Part shown: in pieces, positions 1 through 8,935 of the stretch
How the letters are laid out: every line of letters starts with the position of its first letter
Numbering within the stretch: the first letter of the stretch is position 1
Assembly: GCA_041394725.1 (NCBI GenBank)
Contig: JAWKHR010000028.1
Coordinates: 17,641-81,640, forward strand
Source of the DNA: JAWKHR01 sp041394725
Lineage (GTDB): Bacteria; Acidobacteriota; Vicinamibacteria; Vicinamibacterales; SCN-69-37
Direction of reading: 5' to 3'
DNA length: 64,000 bases
Made by a program: the position numbers and the translations under genes
The notes under the pieces: model-generated
Told to the model about the DNA's origin: nothing
The model's input: only the letters and a program-made list of their open reading frames with translations
The model's database searches: none

Positions 1-2545
1 CCTGCGGCTTCCACCGCTTGAGTCGATTGGCGTTCGCGATGACCGTGACGGAGCTGAACGACATGGCAATCGCCGCCAGCAGCGGCGACAACAGGATCCC
101 GACGAACGGATAGAGCAGCCCGAGGGCAATCGGGAGCCCTGCCGTGTTGTAGATGAAGGCCCCGACGAGGTTCTGGTACACGTTGCGCATCGTCGCCCGG
201 CTGATCTGGATCGCCAGTACGACGCCGCGCAGGCTGCCCTTGATCAATGTGATGTCCGAGGCCGCGATCGCCACGTCGGTCCCGGTGCCAATCGCGAAGC
301 CGACGTCGGCCTGCGCGAGCGCCGGCGCATCGTTGATGCCGTCGCCCACCATGGCGACGCTCTTGCCTTCGAGCTGCAGCCGTTGGACGTTGAACGCCTT
401 GTCCTGGGGCAGCACCTCGGCGAGGACGCGCTCGATGCCGACCTGACGGGCGATGGCCCTGGCGGTGCGCTCGTTGTCACCAGTGATCATCACGGTTTCG
501 AGGCCCAGCCGCTTCAGCGTCGCGATGGCCTCGACCGAGTCAGGCTTGATGGTGTCGGCCACGGCCACGATACCGGCCGGGCGCCCGTCGATGGCGACGT
601 ACATCGGCGTCTTGCCCTCGTCGGCCAGACGCGCGGCATGCTCTTCCAAGCCGTCGAGATCCACGGTGCGGTCCCGCATGAGCTTCACGTTGCCGAGCAG
701 CAGCGTCCGTCCGTCGATTCGTGCCTCGATGCCATGGCCGGGAACCGCGTTGAACGCGTCGGGGTCGGAGAGCGTCAGACCGCGCGCGACGGCACCTTCC
801 ACGATCGCCGCCGCCAGCGGATGTTCCGATGATCGCTCGACGCCTCCGGCCAGGCGCAGCAGATCCTCTTCCGTGACGCCGCCGGCGGTGACGACGTCGG
901 TCAGCGCCGGCTGGCCGTGCGTGATGGTGCCCGTCTTGTCGAGGACAATCGTCTCGAGCTTCTGCGCGGTCTGGAGTGCCTCGCCGCCGCGGATGAGGAT
1001 GCCGTTCATGGCACCCAGGCCGACGCCCGTCGTCAGCGACATGGGCGTGGCCATGCCGAGCGCGCACGGGCAGGCAATGATCAGCGTGGTCACGGCGACG
1101 ATGGTCGCGTACGCGAGGGCGGGCGGCGGCCCGAAGGTGTACCAGATCATGAAGCCGAGGATCGCCAGGATGGCGACCGCGGGTGTGAAATAGCCGGACA
1201 CCACGTCCACGATGCGTTGGACTGGCACCTTCGAGCCCTGGGCGTCCTGCACCATGCGGATGATGTTCGCGAGCGCCGTGTCCTTGCCGACCTTCGTCGC
1301 GCGGAACTTGAACGCGCCGGTCTTGTTCATCGTCGCGCCGATGACCTCATCGCCGGCCTTCTTTTCGACCGGCAACGACTCGCCCGTCACCATCGACTCG
1401 TCGATGGCGGAGCTGCCGTCGATGATTTCGCCGTCGACGGGGATCTTCTCGCCAGGCCGGACGACCACCACGTCCGCGACCAGCACCTCCTCCACGGGGA
1501 TGTCGACCTCGCGCCCATTTCGGAGGACGCGCGCAGTCTTCGCCTGAAGCCCGATCAGCTTCCGAATGGCGTCCGAGGTCCGGCCCTTCGCCTTGAGCTC
1601 CATCGCCAGCCCGAGGACGACGAGCGCCGTGACCACGACGGTGACGTCGTAGTACACCTCCGTGAACTCGGCTTCCGGAAAGAGCTGCGGAAACAGCAGC
1701 GCGATCGTCGAGTACACCCAGGCGACGCCTGTGCCGAGGGCAATCAGCGTGTGCATGTTGGCCGATCGGTGCTGCAGCGCCTGCCAAGCGCCGATGAAGA
1801 ACTGATTGCCGGAATAGAGCAGGACGGCCAACGAGGCCACGCCCATGCCTGCCCAGATGTACCAGAGCTGGGGACTGCCCCGAGGGAACCAGTCTCCCAA
1901 CACGGGGAACAGCCACGGATAACTCATGATCATCGTGAAGGCGCCGACGGCCGCGCCGAACCACCACTTCCGCATCAGCAGGCGGTACTCGCGCTCGCGG
2001 GCCGTGGCCTCCTTCACGAGTGGATCCTCGCCGGCCGGCGCGGGCGTCTCGTCGACGGGATAGCCGGCGGACGCCGCGGCGGCTTTGACACGATCGAGGT
2101 CGGTCGCCTGGGGCAGGTAGTCGACCGCCGCCTCTTCCGTGCCGACGTTGACGGCCGCGTGGAGCACGCCAGGCGTCGCCGAGAGCGCCTTCTCGATCGA
2201 CCTCACCGACGAGGCGCAGGTGATGCCGCGGAGGCTCCAGCGCTTCCGCGCCGTCCCGACTCGATAGCCGGCTCGCCTGATGGCATCTGACAACGCATCG
2301 GCGCTCACCCGTCGCGGGTCGTACTCGACGAACGCACGCGCTGTGGTCAGGTTGACGGTCGCCGCCCGGACGCCGGGCACGGCGCGCAACGCCAGCTCCA
2401 GGGTCACCGCGCAGGCGCCGCAGTTCAGACCTCCCACCGGCAGCTCGAGCCGCCGCGGCCCATCCGCGTCGTCTCGCGCGCCTGTGGTGGCTGACACCGC
2501 AGGATGCGGCGCGGAGGGGGTGGTCGTCTCGGACGCTCGGGCCAT
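1..2545 (-). CDS. copA: Cu(I)-exporting P-type ATPase (P1B-1), C-terminus cut by window edge
   Basis: ATP-driven export of Cu(I) or Ag(I) from cytosol to periplasm. The reading frame is open from ATG at 2545 to the left edge (848 codons), so the 3' end is missing. Visible in order: an N-terminal HMA domain with a CGAC metal site, a second HMA domain whose motif reads TCASSV (second Cys replaced by Ser), transmembrane segments, the TGES actuator loop, the CPC metal-transport motif in TM6 (IACPCALGM), the phosphorylation motif DKTGT, the SEHPL nucleotide-binding motif and GDGINDAPAL. CPC with the surrounding residues is typical of Cu(I) pumps. A GGAGA ribosome-binding site lies 6 bases before the ATG. 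It is the last visible gene of the operon that starts at 8592, 18 bases after ftsH. Strong family call; exact metal is inferred. Confidence 0.95.
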   Translation of the reverse strand, partial: MARASETTTPSAPHPAVSATTGARDDADGPRRLELPVGGLNCGACAVTLELALRAVPGVRAATVNLTTARAFVEYDPRRVSADALSDAIRRAGYRVGTARKRWSLRGITCASSVRSIEKALSATPGVLHAAVNVGTEEAAVDYLPQATDLDRVKAAAASAGYPVDETPAPAGEDPLVKEATAREREYRLLMRKWWFGAAVGAFTMIMSYPWLFPVLGDWFPRGSPQLWYIWAGMGVASLAVLLYSGNQFFIGAWQALQHRSANMHTLIALGTGVAWVYSTIALLFPQLFPEAEFTEVYYDVTVVVTALVVLGLAMELKAKGRTSDAIRKLIGLQAKTARVLRNGREVDIPVEEVLVADVVVVRPGEKIPVDGEIIDGSSAIDESMVTGESLPVEKKAGDEVIGATMNKTGAFKFRATKVGKDTALANIIRMVQDAQGSKVPVQRIVDVVSGYFTPAVAILAILGFMIWYTFGPPPALAYATIVAVTTLIIACPCALGMATPMSLTTGVGLGAMNGILIRGGEALQTAQKLETIVLDKTGTITHGQPALTDVVTAGGVTEEDLLRLAGGVERSSEHPLAAAIVEGAVARGLTLSDPDAFNAVPGHGIEARIDGRTLLLGNVKLMRDRTVDLDGLEEHAARLADEGKTPMYVAIDGRPAGIVAVADTIKPDSVEAIATLKRLGLETVMITGDNERTARAIARQVGIERVLAEVLPQDKAFNVQRLQLEGKSVAMVGDGINDAPALAQADVGFAIGTGTDVAIAASDITLIKGSLRGVVLAIQISRATMRNVYQNLVGAFIYNTAGLPIALGLLYPFVGILLSPLLAAIAMSFSSVTVIANANRLKRWKPQ

Positions 2546-2563
2546 GTTCGTCTCCGTGTAGAC

Positions 2564-4459
2564 CTAACTCGCTACAGACTCGCTGGTTCCGGCAGGGACC
2601 GTCGTCCGGCCGCCCTCCGCGGCCATGAGTTGATCGAGCGATTCGCGATCGACGACCTCCCGCTCGATGAGCAACGCCCCCAGGGCGTCGAGCGTGGTAC
2701 GCCGCGTGTCGAGGTCGTGATGGACCCGCGTACGGGCCTCATCAAGCAGCTGCCGCACCTCGTGATCGATCAGGCGGCTCGTCTCCTCGCTGCACTCGGG
2801 CGCCTGGCTACCCGGCATCGGAAGGTACAACGGCATGCGCGGCCCTTCGATGGTGGCCAGTCCCAGCGTCGCGCTCATGCCGTACCGTGTCACCATCTGG
2901 CGCGCGAGATCCGTGGCGCGTCTGAGGTCGTCCTGCGCGCCTGTCGAGATGTCGCCAAACACAATCTCTTCCGCGACCCGTCCGCCCAGCAGCACGTCCA
3001 GACGGTCGAGCAATTCGGCGCGCGTCAACAGGTAGCGGTCCTCGGTCGGCTGCTGCATCGTGTATCCGAGCGCGGCAACACCACGGGGGATGATCGAGAT
3101 CTTCGTCACCCGATCGGCGCGGGGCCGGAGCTCGGCCACGAGGGCGTGTCCCGCTTCGTGGTGAGCCACGATGCGCTTCTCCTGCGGGTTGATGACCTTC
3201 GACCTGCGCTCGAGGCCGGCGACGATCCGATCGATCGCCTCGTCGAAGTCGGCGAGATCGATCGCGCTCTTGCCGGCCCGCGCGGCGCCAAGTGCCGCTT
3301 CGTTCACCAGATTGGCCAGATCGGCGCCGACGAATCCCGGCGTCCGAGCCGCGACGCGTCCCAGATCGACGTCTGGCGCGAGCGTCACGTGCCGGGCATG
3401 GACGCGAAGAATCTTGTCGCGGCCGTGGAGGTCCGGCCGGTCGATCACCACTTTGCGGTCGAACCGCCCTGGCCGCAGGAGCGCCGGATCGAGAATCTCC
3501 GGCCGATTAGTGGCGGCCATGAGAATGACGCCCTTCTGCGTGTCGAACCCGTCCATTTCCGCGAGCAACTGGTTGAGCGTCTGCTCGCGCTCGTCGTGCC
3601 CGCCCATGACCGGGCTGACGCCGCGGGCCTTGCCGAGCGCGTCCAGCTCGTCGATGAAGATGATGCTGGGCGCGTGCCCCTGGGCCTGCGCGAACAGGTC
3701 TCGCACGCGCGCGGCCCCCACTCCGACGAACATCTCGACGAAGTCCGATCCGCTCAGGCTGAAGAACGGCACGTGCGCTTCTCCGGCCACCGCCTTGGCG
3801 AGCAGCGTCTTGCCGGTCCCGGGCTCGCCGACGAGCAGGACGCCCTTCGGGATCTTGCCGCCCAGCCGCTGGTAGTGCTGAGGGTTCTTGAGGAAGTCGA
3901 CGATCTCCATCAGCTCGGCGCGTGCTTCGTCGATCCCCGCCACGTCCTCGAACGTCACGCCGGTGCTGCGCTCGACGTAGACGCGCGCCTTGCTCTTGCC
4001 GACCGCCATCATGCCCGCGTGCTGGCCGTGCATCCCGCGCATGACGAGCGCCCACAGCCCGAAAAAGAACAGGACCGGCAGCAGCCAACCCAGCAGCACC
4101 GACGACCATGGGTTCTGGATCCGGCCTGTGAACCGCACGTTGGCCGCCATCAGCTCACCGGTCAGGTCCGCGTCGTCCACGCGCCCGGTCACGAACCGAT
4201 GCTGCCCCTCGCCGTACCGCTGCAGTTCCGCGATCTTCTCGGCTGGCAGCAGCCCTTCGAGGCCCTCGGGCGTGAGGGTCCCGTTGATCGTGCGCTCGTC
4301 GAGCACGAGATCGGCGACCTTCCCCTTGGCCACAAGCTGCTTGAAGTCGCTATAGGAGAGATTCTCGGTGTGCGGCCCGAAGAACAGCGATTGGATCATG
4401 ACCAACGCCAGAACCACTGCGATGAGGTAGCCGATGGAGAACCGCTGCTTCGCCTCCAT
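2564..4459 (-). CDS. ftsH: FtsH membrane-anchored AAA+ zinc metalloprotease
   Basis: ATP-dependent protease that extracts and degrades damaged or surplus membrane proteins. The 631-residue protein has an N-terminal transmembrane helix (about 9-27), a periplasmic domain, a second helix (about 119-141), an AAA module with Walker A GEPGTGKT (211-218), Walker B IIFIDE (266-271), the second-region-of-homology arginines around 329-335, and the protease zinc site HEAGH (434-438). Length is normal for the family. It starts 3 bases after the DUF5676 gene and is followed by the copper ATPase, so it belongs to a metal and stress operon. A chromosomal housekeeping ftsH probably exists elsewhere, making this an accessory copy; that is inference from context. 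Confidence 0.96.
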   Translation of the reverse strand: MEAKQRFSIGYLIAVVLALVMIQSLFFGPHTENLSYSDFKQLVAKGKVADLVLDERTINGTLTPEGLEGLLPAEKIAELQRYGEGQHRFVTGRVDDADLTGELMAANVRFTGRIQNPWSSVLLGWLLPVLFFFGLWALVMRGMHGQHAGMMAVGKSKARVYVERSTGVTFEDVAGIDEARAELMEIVDFLKNPQHYQRLGGKIPKGVLLVGEPGTGKTLLAKAVAGEAHVPFFSLSGSDFVEMFVGVGAARVRDLFAQAQGHAPSIIFIDELDALGKARGVSPVMGGHDEREQTLNQLLAEMDGFDTQKGVILMAATNRPEILDPALLRPGRFDRKVVIDRPDLHGRDKILRVHARHVTLAPDVDLGRVAARTPGFVGADLANLVNEAALGAARAGKSAIDLADFDEAIDRIVAGLERRSKVINPQEKRIVAHHEAGHALVAELRPRADRVTKISIIPRGVAALGYTMQQPTEDRYLLTRAELLDRLDVLLGGRVAEEIVFGDISTGAQDDLRRATDLARQMVTRYGMSATLGLATIEGPRMPLYLPMPGSQAPECSEETSRLIDHEVRQLLDEARTRVHHDLDTRRTTLDALGALLIEREVVDRESLDQLMAAEGGRTTVPAGTSESVAS

Positions 4460-4462
4460 GGG

Positions 4463-4744
4463 TCATCCCTTCCTGGAGCTCCGCCCTGCCGCGCGCGCAT
4501 TCATCACGTTGTAGATAGGCACCCAGATGAGGGCGAGGTACCAGCCGTAGCCGTAGCTCTCGACGAGCCCGAGGAAGAAGCTCGGCCAACTGATCCAGGT
4601 GAAGCCCGGAAGGAGCGCCTGCCAGCTCTGGTACATGGCCATCCGCGGGAAGACCAGGTCGAAGGCGACACAGAGCGTGAACGTGATCGCCAGGAACAGG
4701 CTGGTGGCGTGTCCGAACGCTGACAGTGACAGACCGGGCCTCAT
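4463..4744 (-). CDS. DUF5676-like small two-helix membrane protein
   Basis: A 93-residue membrane protein with two predicted helices (about 11-33 and 52-76), separated by a loop rich in aromatic residues and followed by a short basic tail. The layout and the W/G-rich second half resemble DUF5676 proteins, which I recall as small membrane proteins often found beside heavy-metal genes; function unknown. The start at 4744 is chosen because its ATG overlaps the stop of the upstream YHS gene in an ATGA arrangement, implying translational coupling. A longer upstream frame exists but would run through the YHS gene and is not credible. Confidence 0.7.
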   Translation of the reverse strand: MRPGLSLSAFGHATSLFLAITFTLCVAFDLVFPRMAMYQSWQALLPGFTWISWPSFFLGLVESYGYGWYLALIWVPIYNVMNARAAGRSSRKG

Positions 4745-5061
4745 TGGTGACCTCCATGGGCGTGTGCGTACTGGTCCGGGTTGGCTTCGAACTTGTCGAG
4801 GCAGGCACGCGAGCAGAGGCGATACTCCTGCCCGCCGTGCATCTTCGTGTAGCCCTCGCCCCGCGCCACCTCCATGCCGCAGACGGGATCGATCGCGCGA
4901 GCCGTGCTCTCGGCGTGGCCATGCCGACCTTGTTCGGCAGCCCCGCCACCGTGGCCGCCATGCCCGCCGCCATGGCCATGTACCGCATGGGCGCCGCACC
5001 CGAAGCGCATCATGAAGTAGAAGAGCCCGGCGAAGAGAAGCAGCGTCACCAACCCTTCCAT
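4741..5061 (-). CDS. Membrane-anchored His-rich YHS-domain protein
   Basis: The 106-residue protein has one N-terminal transmembrane helix (about 3-19), a His/Gly-rich linker (about 24-52) and a C-terminal YHS domain with DPVCGMEV and a second cysteine pair (LCSRAC). YHS domains bind copper or other soft metals and occur in copper ATPases and companion chaperones. The His-rich linker could add metal-binding sites. The ATG at 5061 has an AGGAGG ribosome-binding site. The gene sits between the rhomboid protease and the DUF5676 protein and probably serves metal binding at the inner membrane for the downstream copper ATPase; that role is inferred. Confidence 0.85.
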   Translation of the reverse strand: MEGLVTLLLFAGLFYFMMRFGCGAHAVHGHGGGHGGHGGGAAEQGRHGHAESTARAIDPVCGMEVARGEGYTKMHGGQEYRLCSRACLDKFEANPDQYAHAHGGHQ

Positions 5062-5092
5062 CGCGTACCTCCTCGAAGACCCGCCTCGCGCG

Positions 5093-5812
5093 TCATCGTT
5101 CCCCGCGCGCGAACGCCCGCGCCGGTACCGCTCCACGATCGGTGATGAACCAGCGCAGCAGGATCACGCCAGCGACGAAGCCGCCGACATGCGCCCACCA
5201 GGCGACGCCGCCCGTCTGCTCGGGACCGAGCAGCGCCGCCGTACCGCTCAGCAGTTGGATCCCGAACCAGTAGAAGAGGAAGAAGAGCGCCGGCAGCTCG
5301 AAGAAGAACGGCCAGAACACGAGCAGCAGCAGCGTCACAACCCGGGCGTGGGGGTACAGGATCATGTACGCCCCGAGCACGCCCGCGATCGCCCCCGACG
5401 CGCCGACAGTCGGCACGACGGAGTGCGCGTTGGTCCAGAAATGGACCAGCCCGGCGGCCACCCCGGAAAGTAGATAGAACCCCAGGAATCGCCACGGTCC
5501 CATCCGGTCTTCGACGTTGTCGCCGAAGATCCAGAGCATCCACATGTTGCTCACCAGGTGCAGCGGACCGGCGTGGAGGAAGATGCTCGTGACAAATGGC
5601 CAGTACCTGTCCACCGGAAAGCCGACGCTCAACGCCCACGCCGGGTGGGAATAGCGCGCCGGGACGATCCCGAACAGGTACGCGATCTGCTGTGCATGCT
5701 CCGAGTGCGCGGCCGCCTGGTACACGAACACGGCCGATGTCACGGCGATGAGCGACCATGTCATCACCGGCTGGTGCCGCGTTGGGTTCGTGTCGCGTAG
5801 TGGGAACAACAC
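5093..5812 (-). CDS. Rhomboid family intramembrane serine protease
   Basis: A 239-residue polytopic membrane protein with the rhomboid signatures: HLVSN in an early helix, the catalytic serine motif GASG, and the catalytic histidine in the AHVGG motif of a late helix. The spacing of Ser and His fits an active rhomboid that cuts transmembrane helices. The N-terminal LRDTNPTRHQPV stretch is typical of the bacterial family and supports the ATG at 5812. It lies in the same operon as FtsH, so the unit carries two membrane proteases, suggesting membrane quality control under metal stress. Substrates unknown. Confidence 0.93.
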   Translation of the reverse strand: MLFPLRDTNPTRHQPVMTWSLIAVTSAVFVYQAAAHSEHAQQIAYLFGIVPARYSHPAWALSVGFPVDRYWPFVTSIFLHAGPLHLVSNMWMLWIFGDNVEDRMGPWRFLGFYLLSGVAAGLVHFWTNAHSVVPTVGASGAIAGVLGAYMILYPHARVVTLLLLVFWPFFFELPALFFLFYWFGIQLLSGTAALLGPEQTGGVAWWAHVGGFVAGVILLRWFITDRGAVPARAFARGER

Positions 5813-5881
5813 GTCGGCCTCGTCTTCCTCCGCTTCTTCTGCCTCGCGAGCACGCCGGCCAGCTCGAGCAAACCCAGATCG

Positions 5882-6109
5882 TCACTTCCGAATGTCGCTC
5901 AGCCGGCGCTCGTACTCATCTCGATCAATCTCGCCGCGCGCGTAGCGCCGCTTGAGAATGGTCTCCGGTGACTCCTCGCCGCGTACTGCCCCCTGACCGC
6001 CCGAGGCCCGTGCGATCGCCCACACGACCAGGACGAGCAACGCGATCCCAAGGAGCCACCACAGCCCCATCCAGCCCATATGCGCGCCGTCGCCCGGCCA
6101 CATCTTCAT
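5882..6109 (-). CDS. Small SHOCT-domain membrane protein
   Basis: A 75-residue protein with an N-terminal Met/Trp-rich start, one transmembrane helix (about 14-33) and a C-terminal SHOCT motif (about 48-74: ILKRRYARGEID followed by EYERRL). SHOCT domains are short C-terminal modules, possibly for oligomerisation; no enzymatic role is known. The ATG at 6109 overlaps the stop of the glycosyltransferase gene (ATGA), so translation is probably coupled. Such proteins are common beside YHS and copper genes. Confidence 0.85.
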   Translation of the reverse strand: MKMWPGDGAHMGWMGLWWLLGIALLVLVVWAIARASGGQGAVRGEESPETILKRRYARGEIDRDEYERRLSDIRK

Positions 6110-7515
6110 TCCCGCCGATGGCCGATGTAGTGCGCAGGTTGGCGCAGGAACTGGCCTCGACAGGTCTCGGAGCAGAACCGATACGTGACCGCCTGGTATG
6201 CGGCTTCGGGCGCGGCTTCGTCGGCGCTGACGGCCATGCCACACACGGGATCACGGCGCTCGGCCGCCACGATGGCTCGTCCTTTGGCCAGTTCCTGCAT
6301 GAGCTCCAACTCGTTGAGCAGCAGCCGCGGCAGCAGGAAGTGCTCTCGGACGCGCTCACGCCCGGTGCGTCCCAACTCTCGCGCGCGCTCCGGGTCTTTG
6401 AGGAGCGCCACAAGCGACGTGGCGCACGCCTCGACGCTCGTCACGAGCGCTCCTCCGACGCCATCGGCCATCTGGAGCGGAATCCCGCCAGCCCTGCCCG
6501 CGACGACCGGAGTGCCCTTCCAGAGCGCCTCGGACACAACCAGACCGAACCCTTCCCGGATCGACTTCTGGATGGCTACTTGCGAGACGCGTTGAAAGGC
6601 ATTGACCTCCACGTTCCCGACGCCGGTCAGGTTGGTGAAGACGTGAATCCCCCTGTCGGCCTCGGTGGCGTCCATCACCTGCCGATAGACGTCCCAGCCC
6701 TCGGGGTCGTCGGGCGCCATCGAGCCCACGAGGGCGAGCTGCAGATCGGGAACCTCTTCGCGCGCGAGGCGGTACGCGGCGATCACGCCGAGCGGATCCT
6801 TCCAGGGATCGAAGCGAGAGACCTGGCTGACCAGCGGCCGGTCCAGCTCGACGCCGATCCATGCGAGGACGCTGCGTGCCGTGTCGGCCGTCAACGGCAT
6901 GTTCTTGGGGCTCAAGGGGTCGATGGCCGGCGGCATGATCTCCACCCGGCTGATTGGCAGGTCCCTCGGGGCGAACTCCTCCAACGTGAAGACCGCCGCA
7001 TCGAACGGTTGGAGAAAGTCCCGGAGGAACGCCCACACAGCGGGGTTCGGCTGCGCGGTGTCGATATGACACCGCCAGATCCAACGGCCGTCCCCCTTCT
7101 CACGCAGCGAGAGGATCGCCGCTGGCTGTGGATCGTGCAGGAAGACGAAGTCGTACTGCTCGGTGAGCAGCTCGGCGTTCCGCCGGGACGTGCCCAGGTA
7201 CGCTTCGCGATCGGGCTCGGTCAGATCGCCTTCCGCGCCCTGAAGACCGTTGTGGATCTTCTTGGTGACCTGAAAGAACCGCTCGTCGCCCCGAATGATC
7301 TTCCAGTGCGCGACGAGGCCGAGGTCGTTGAGGATCGGCACGCCCGACCGCAACAGCTCGGAGACGCCGCCACCGTACGGCGTGGCGTTCACGTGGAGGA
7401 CGCGTGCGCCGCGAAGATCCGACGCGACGCGCGCGAGCTCGTCGAGGATTCCATCCGGGGCCACGCCCCGGTAGGCCTCAACCGAGCGCGCGCCGACGTC
7501 AACGAGCTGGAGCAT
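6106..7515 (-). CDS. TreT-like GT4 glycosyltransferase fused to a C-terminal YHS domain
   Basis: Residues 1 to about 415 form a GT-B glycosyltransferase resembling trehalose synthase TreT, which joins NDP-glucose and glucose: an N-terminal domain with HVNATPYGGGVSE, then a C-terminal Rossmann domain with SRFDPWKDP and the GT4 E-x7-E motif in REGFGLVVSEALW. The last 50 residues (about 420-469) are a different module, a YHS metal-binding domain (RRDPVCGMAV, then FCSETC), in frame with no intervening stop. A sugar enzyme with a copper-type domain is an unusual fusion. It lies 9 bases after the archaeal-type GAPDH gene and overlaps the SHOCT gene by 4 bases. The donor and acceptor sugars are inferred from family resemblance only. 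Confidence 0.88.
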   Translation of the reverse strand: MLQLVDVGARSVEAYRGVAPDGILDELARVASDLRGARVLHVNATPYGGGVSELLRSGVPILNDLGLVAHWKIIRGDERFFQVTKKIHNGLQGAEGDLTEPDREAYLGTSRRNAELLTEQYDFVFLHDPQPAAILSLREKGDGRWIWRCHIDTAQPNPAVWAFLRDFLQPFDAAVFTLEEFAPRDLPISRVEIMPPAIDPLSPKNMPLTADTARSVLAWIGVELDRPLVSQVSRFDPWKDPLGVIAAYRLAREEVPDLQLALVGSMAPDDPEGWDVYRQVMDATEADRGIHVFTNLTGVGNVEVNAFQRVSQVAIQKSIREGFGLVVSEALWKGTPVVAGRAGGIPLQMADGVGGALVTSVEACATSLVALLKDPERARELGRTGRERVREHFLLPRLLLNELELMQELAKGRAIVAAERRDPVCGMAVSADEAAPEAAYQAVTYRFCSETCRGQFLRQPAHYIGHRRE

Positions 7516-7524
7516 CGCCGCCTC

Positions 7525-8592
7525 TCACCCTCGTGAGGCCGCCGGTTCGGGCACGGGCGCGAAGAAGTCGCGGCGCATGCCGAGCACCGCGTCCGTCATG
7601 GCAATCGACGTCGCGGCATCGCGGACCGTCCCGGCAAGGGCCCGGATGGCGTCAATCGTCTCCGGAACGACAATGGCCTCGTTGAAGACCTGATAGGTGT
7701 AGATCGCCTCGCGGCCGTGAACCGCCAGGACGTCTTCCCAGAGCGCCACTTCCCACAGATCGCCCCGCGGCCGTCCGAGGTCCCGCATCAGTTCCACGGT
7801 GCTGTTCAGCGCCACCACGCCATCCTCCATGCGCACCAGCGCGATCCTCGGCGCCGAGCGAAATGCGTCGAGCACCTCGTCGCGACTGGCGGATCGCGCA
7901 AGATCGACGATCCAGTAGTGCAGGTGACACTGCGTGTGCGCCGCCTTGGCGGCCACCGTGATCACGTCGAGGTCGGGCAGTACGGTCTGCGCATCGGGCC
8001 CCTGGTGGCTGGGGATGTGGGCCTCCGGTACGACCGTGTTCATGATGCCGGAGTGGTCGGCTTCCCACGGGTCCGTGGCGCGCCGGATCAGCACGCCCCG
8101 CGCGCGGCCGAGCAGGCCGGCATCCTTCAGCGCGCCCAGTGTGCGCACAGTGCTCGTCGTGTTGCACGACACCACGCGCGTCGCATCGCGGCCAATGGCC
8201 GACGCGTAGTTGGCCTGGGCGACGAACGAGTGCCCGGTCACCGCGTGCTTCTCGCCGCCCTGGAGAATCGTCTTCACGCCCGCGGCCCGGTAGCGCTCGA
8301 GGTTCTTCGCGCCGATGCCCTTGGGCGTGCAGTCCACGACCACGTCGACCGCCTTCAGCAAGTCATCGAGGACGCCGGCGACCGGGATGCCCGCGTCTTT
8401 CATGTTGGCGACCTTGTCAGGCACCGATGCGTAGACAGGCAAGCCGAGCACGACAGCGGTCCGAATGCGGTAGTCCGTGGTGACGTCGCTCACGCCGGCG
8501 AGGCGCATGTCCGGCTGCGCCCGCACCGCGTCCGCGACGCGCTTGCCGATGACGCCATAGCCGTTGACTGCCACGCGAATCTGGTCTGACAT
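7525..8592 (-). CDS. Archaeal-type (type II) glyceraldehyde-3-phosphate dehydrogenase
   Basis: Oxidises glyceraldehyde-3-phosphate to 1,3-bisphosphoglycerate with NAD(P). The N-terminal Rossmann motif VNGYGVIGKR and the catalytic Cys143 in VSCNTTS match the archaeal class II enzyme rather than bacterial GapA. At 355 residues it is close to the archaeal length (about 335-340). The ATG at 8592 is preferred over an in-frame upstream one because it has a GGAGA site and directly begins the Rossmann fold. It is the first gene of the long minus-strand operon ending in the copper ATPase. Bacterial holders of this type are scattered, so transfer is plausible. It may replace a metal-poisoned GapA, a speculation from context. 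Confidence 0.92.
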   Translation of the reverse strand: MSDQIRVAVNGYGVIGKRVADAVRAQPDMRLAGVSDVTTDYRIRTAVVLGLPVYASVPDKVANMKDAGIPVAGVLDDLLKAVDVVVDCTPKGIGAKNLERYRAAGVKTILQGGEKHAVTGHSFVAQANYASAIGRDATRVVSCNTTSTVRTLGALKDAGLLGRARGVLIRRATDPWEADHSGIMNTVVPEAHIPSHQGPDAQTVLPDLDVITVAAKAAHTQCHLHYWIVDLARSASRDEVLDAFRSAPRIALVRMEDGVVALNSTVELMRDLGRPRGDLWEVALWEDVLAVHGREAIYTYQVFNEAIVVPETIDAIRALAGTVRDAATSIAMTDAVLGMRRDFFAPVPEPAASRG

Positions 8593-8722
8593 TGATGGTT
8601 CTCCACTGATCTCGTCGCGGCCGAATACCACCGCAGCCGCCGGACCCGGCGGGTTCCAGCAACCTCGGCGAATGATGATCGGAGCAGCCCCGGGCAGGAT
8701 AGCGCCGGCGTTGTCGGCGGGT

Positions 8723-8740
8723 GATTAATCCGCGTTAATC
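8723..8740. promoter_or_regulatory. AT-rich palindrome A (GATTAA-N6-TTAATC)
   Basis: Perfect 6-bp arms around a 6-bp centre in otherwise very GC-rich sequence. It overlaps the stop codon of the DUF2934 gene and lies about 130 bases upstream of the GAPDH start at 8592, so it could be the operator of the long minus-strand operon. Related sites occur at 10092-10113 and 16748-16765. No known regulator is recognised. Confidence 0.5.
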
Positions 8741-8935
8741 CGACTGCTGCTGAGTCCGCAACTCCTGCTCCGCCTGCAGCCAGTCATCGACGTCCCGACC
8801 GTCCGCGCATCCACGCTCACAGAAGAGCTCATATGCGCGTTGAGCGACGGCGTCGTGAGAGGGTTCGCTTTCGACGGCCTTCTCCTGATGCGGCGCCGCC
8901 TTGCCTTCGTGTCGGGTCGAATGTGTTCGCGTCAT
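8735..8935 (-). CDS. Small DUF2934-like protein
   Basis: A 66-residue, charged, soluble protein. The second half carries the DUF2934 pattern: AYELFCERGCADGRDVDDW followed by an acidic LQAEQEL helix. The family is small, widespread in GC-rich bacteria and of unknown function. The ATG at 8935 overlaps the stop of the upstream nucleotidyltransferase gene by 4 bases (ATGA), implying coupled translation. Palindrome A covers its stop codon. Confidence 0.78.
   Translation of the reverse strand: MTRTHSTRHEGKAAPHQEKAVESEPSHDAVAQRAYELFCERGCADGRDVDDWLQAEQELRTQQQSD

Noticed and set aside
2504..4723. A 739-codon open frame on the plus strand opposite ftsH
   Set aside because: It is antisense to a complete FtsH with all motifs; long antisense frames are common at this GC content and the product is Arg/His-rich with no family features.
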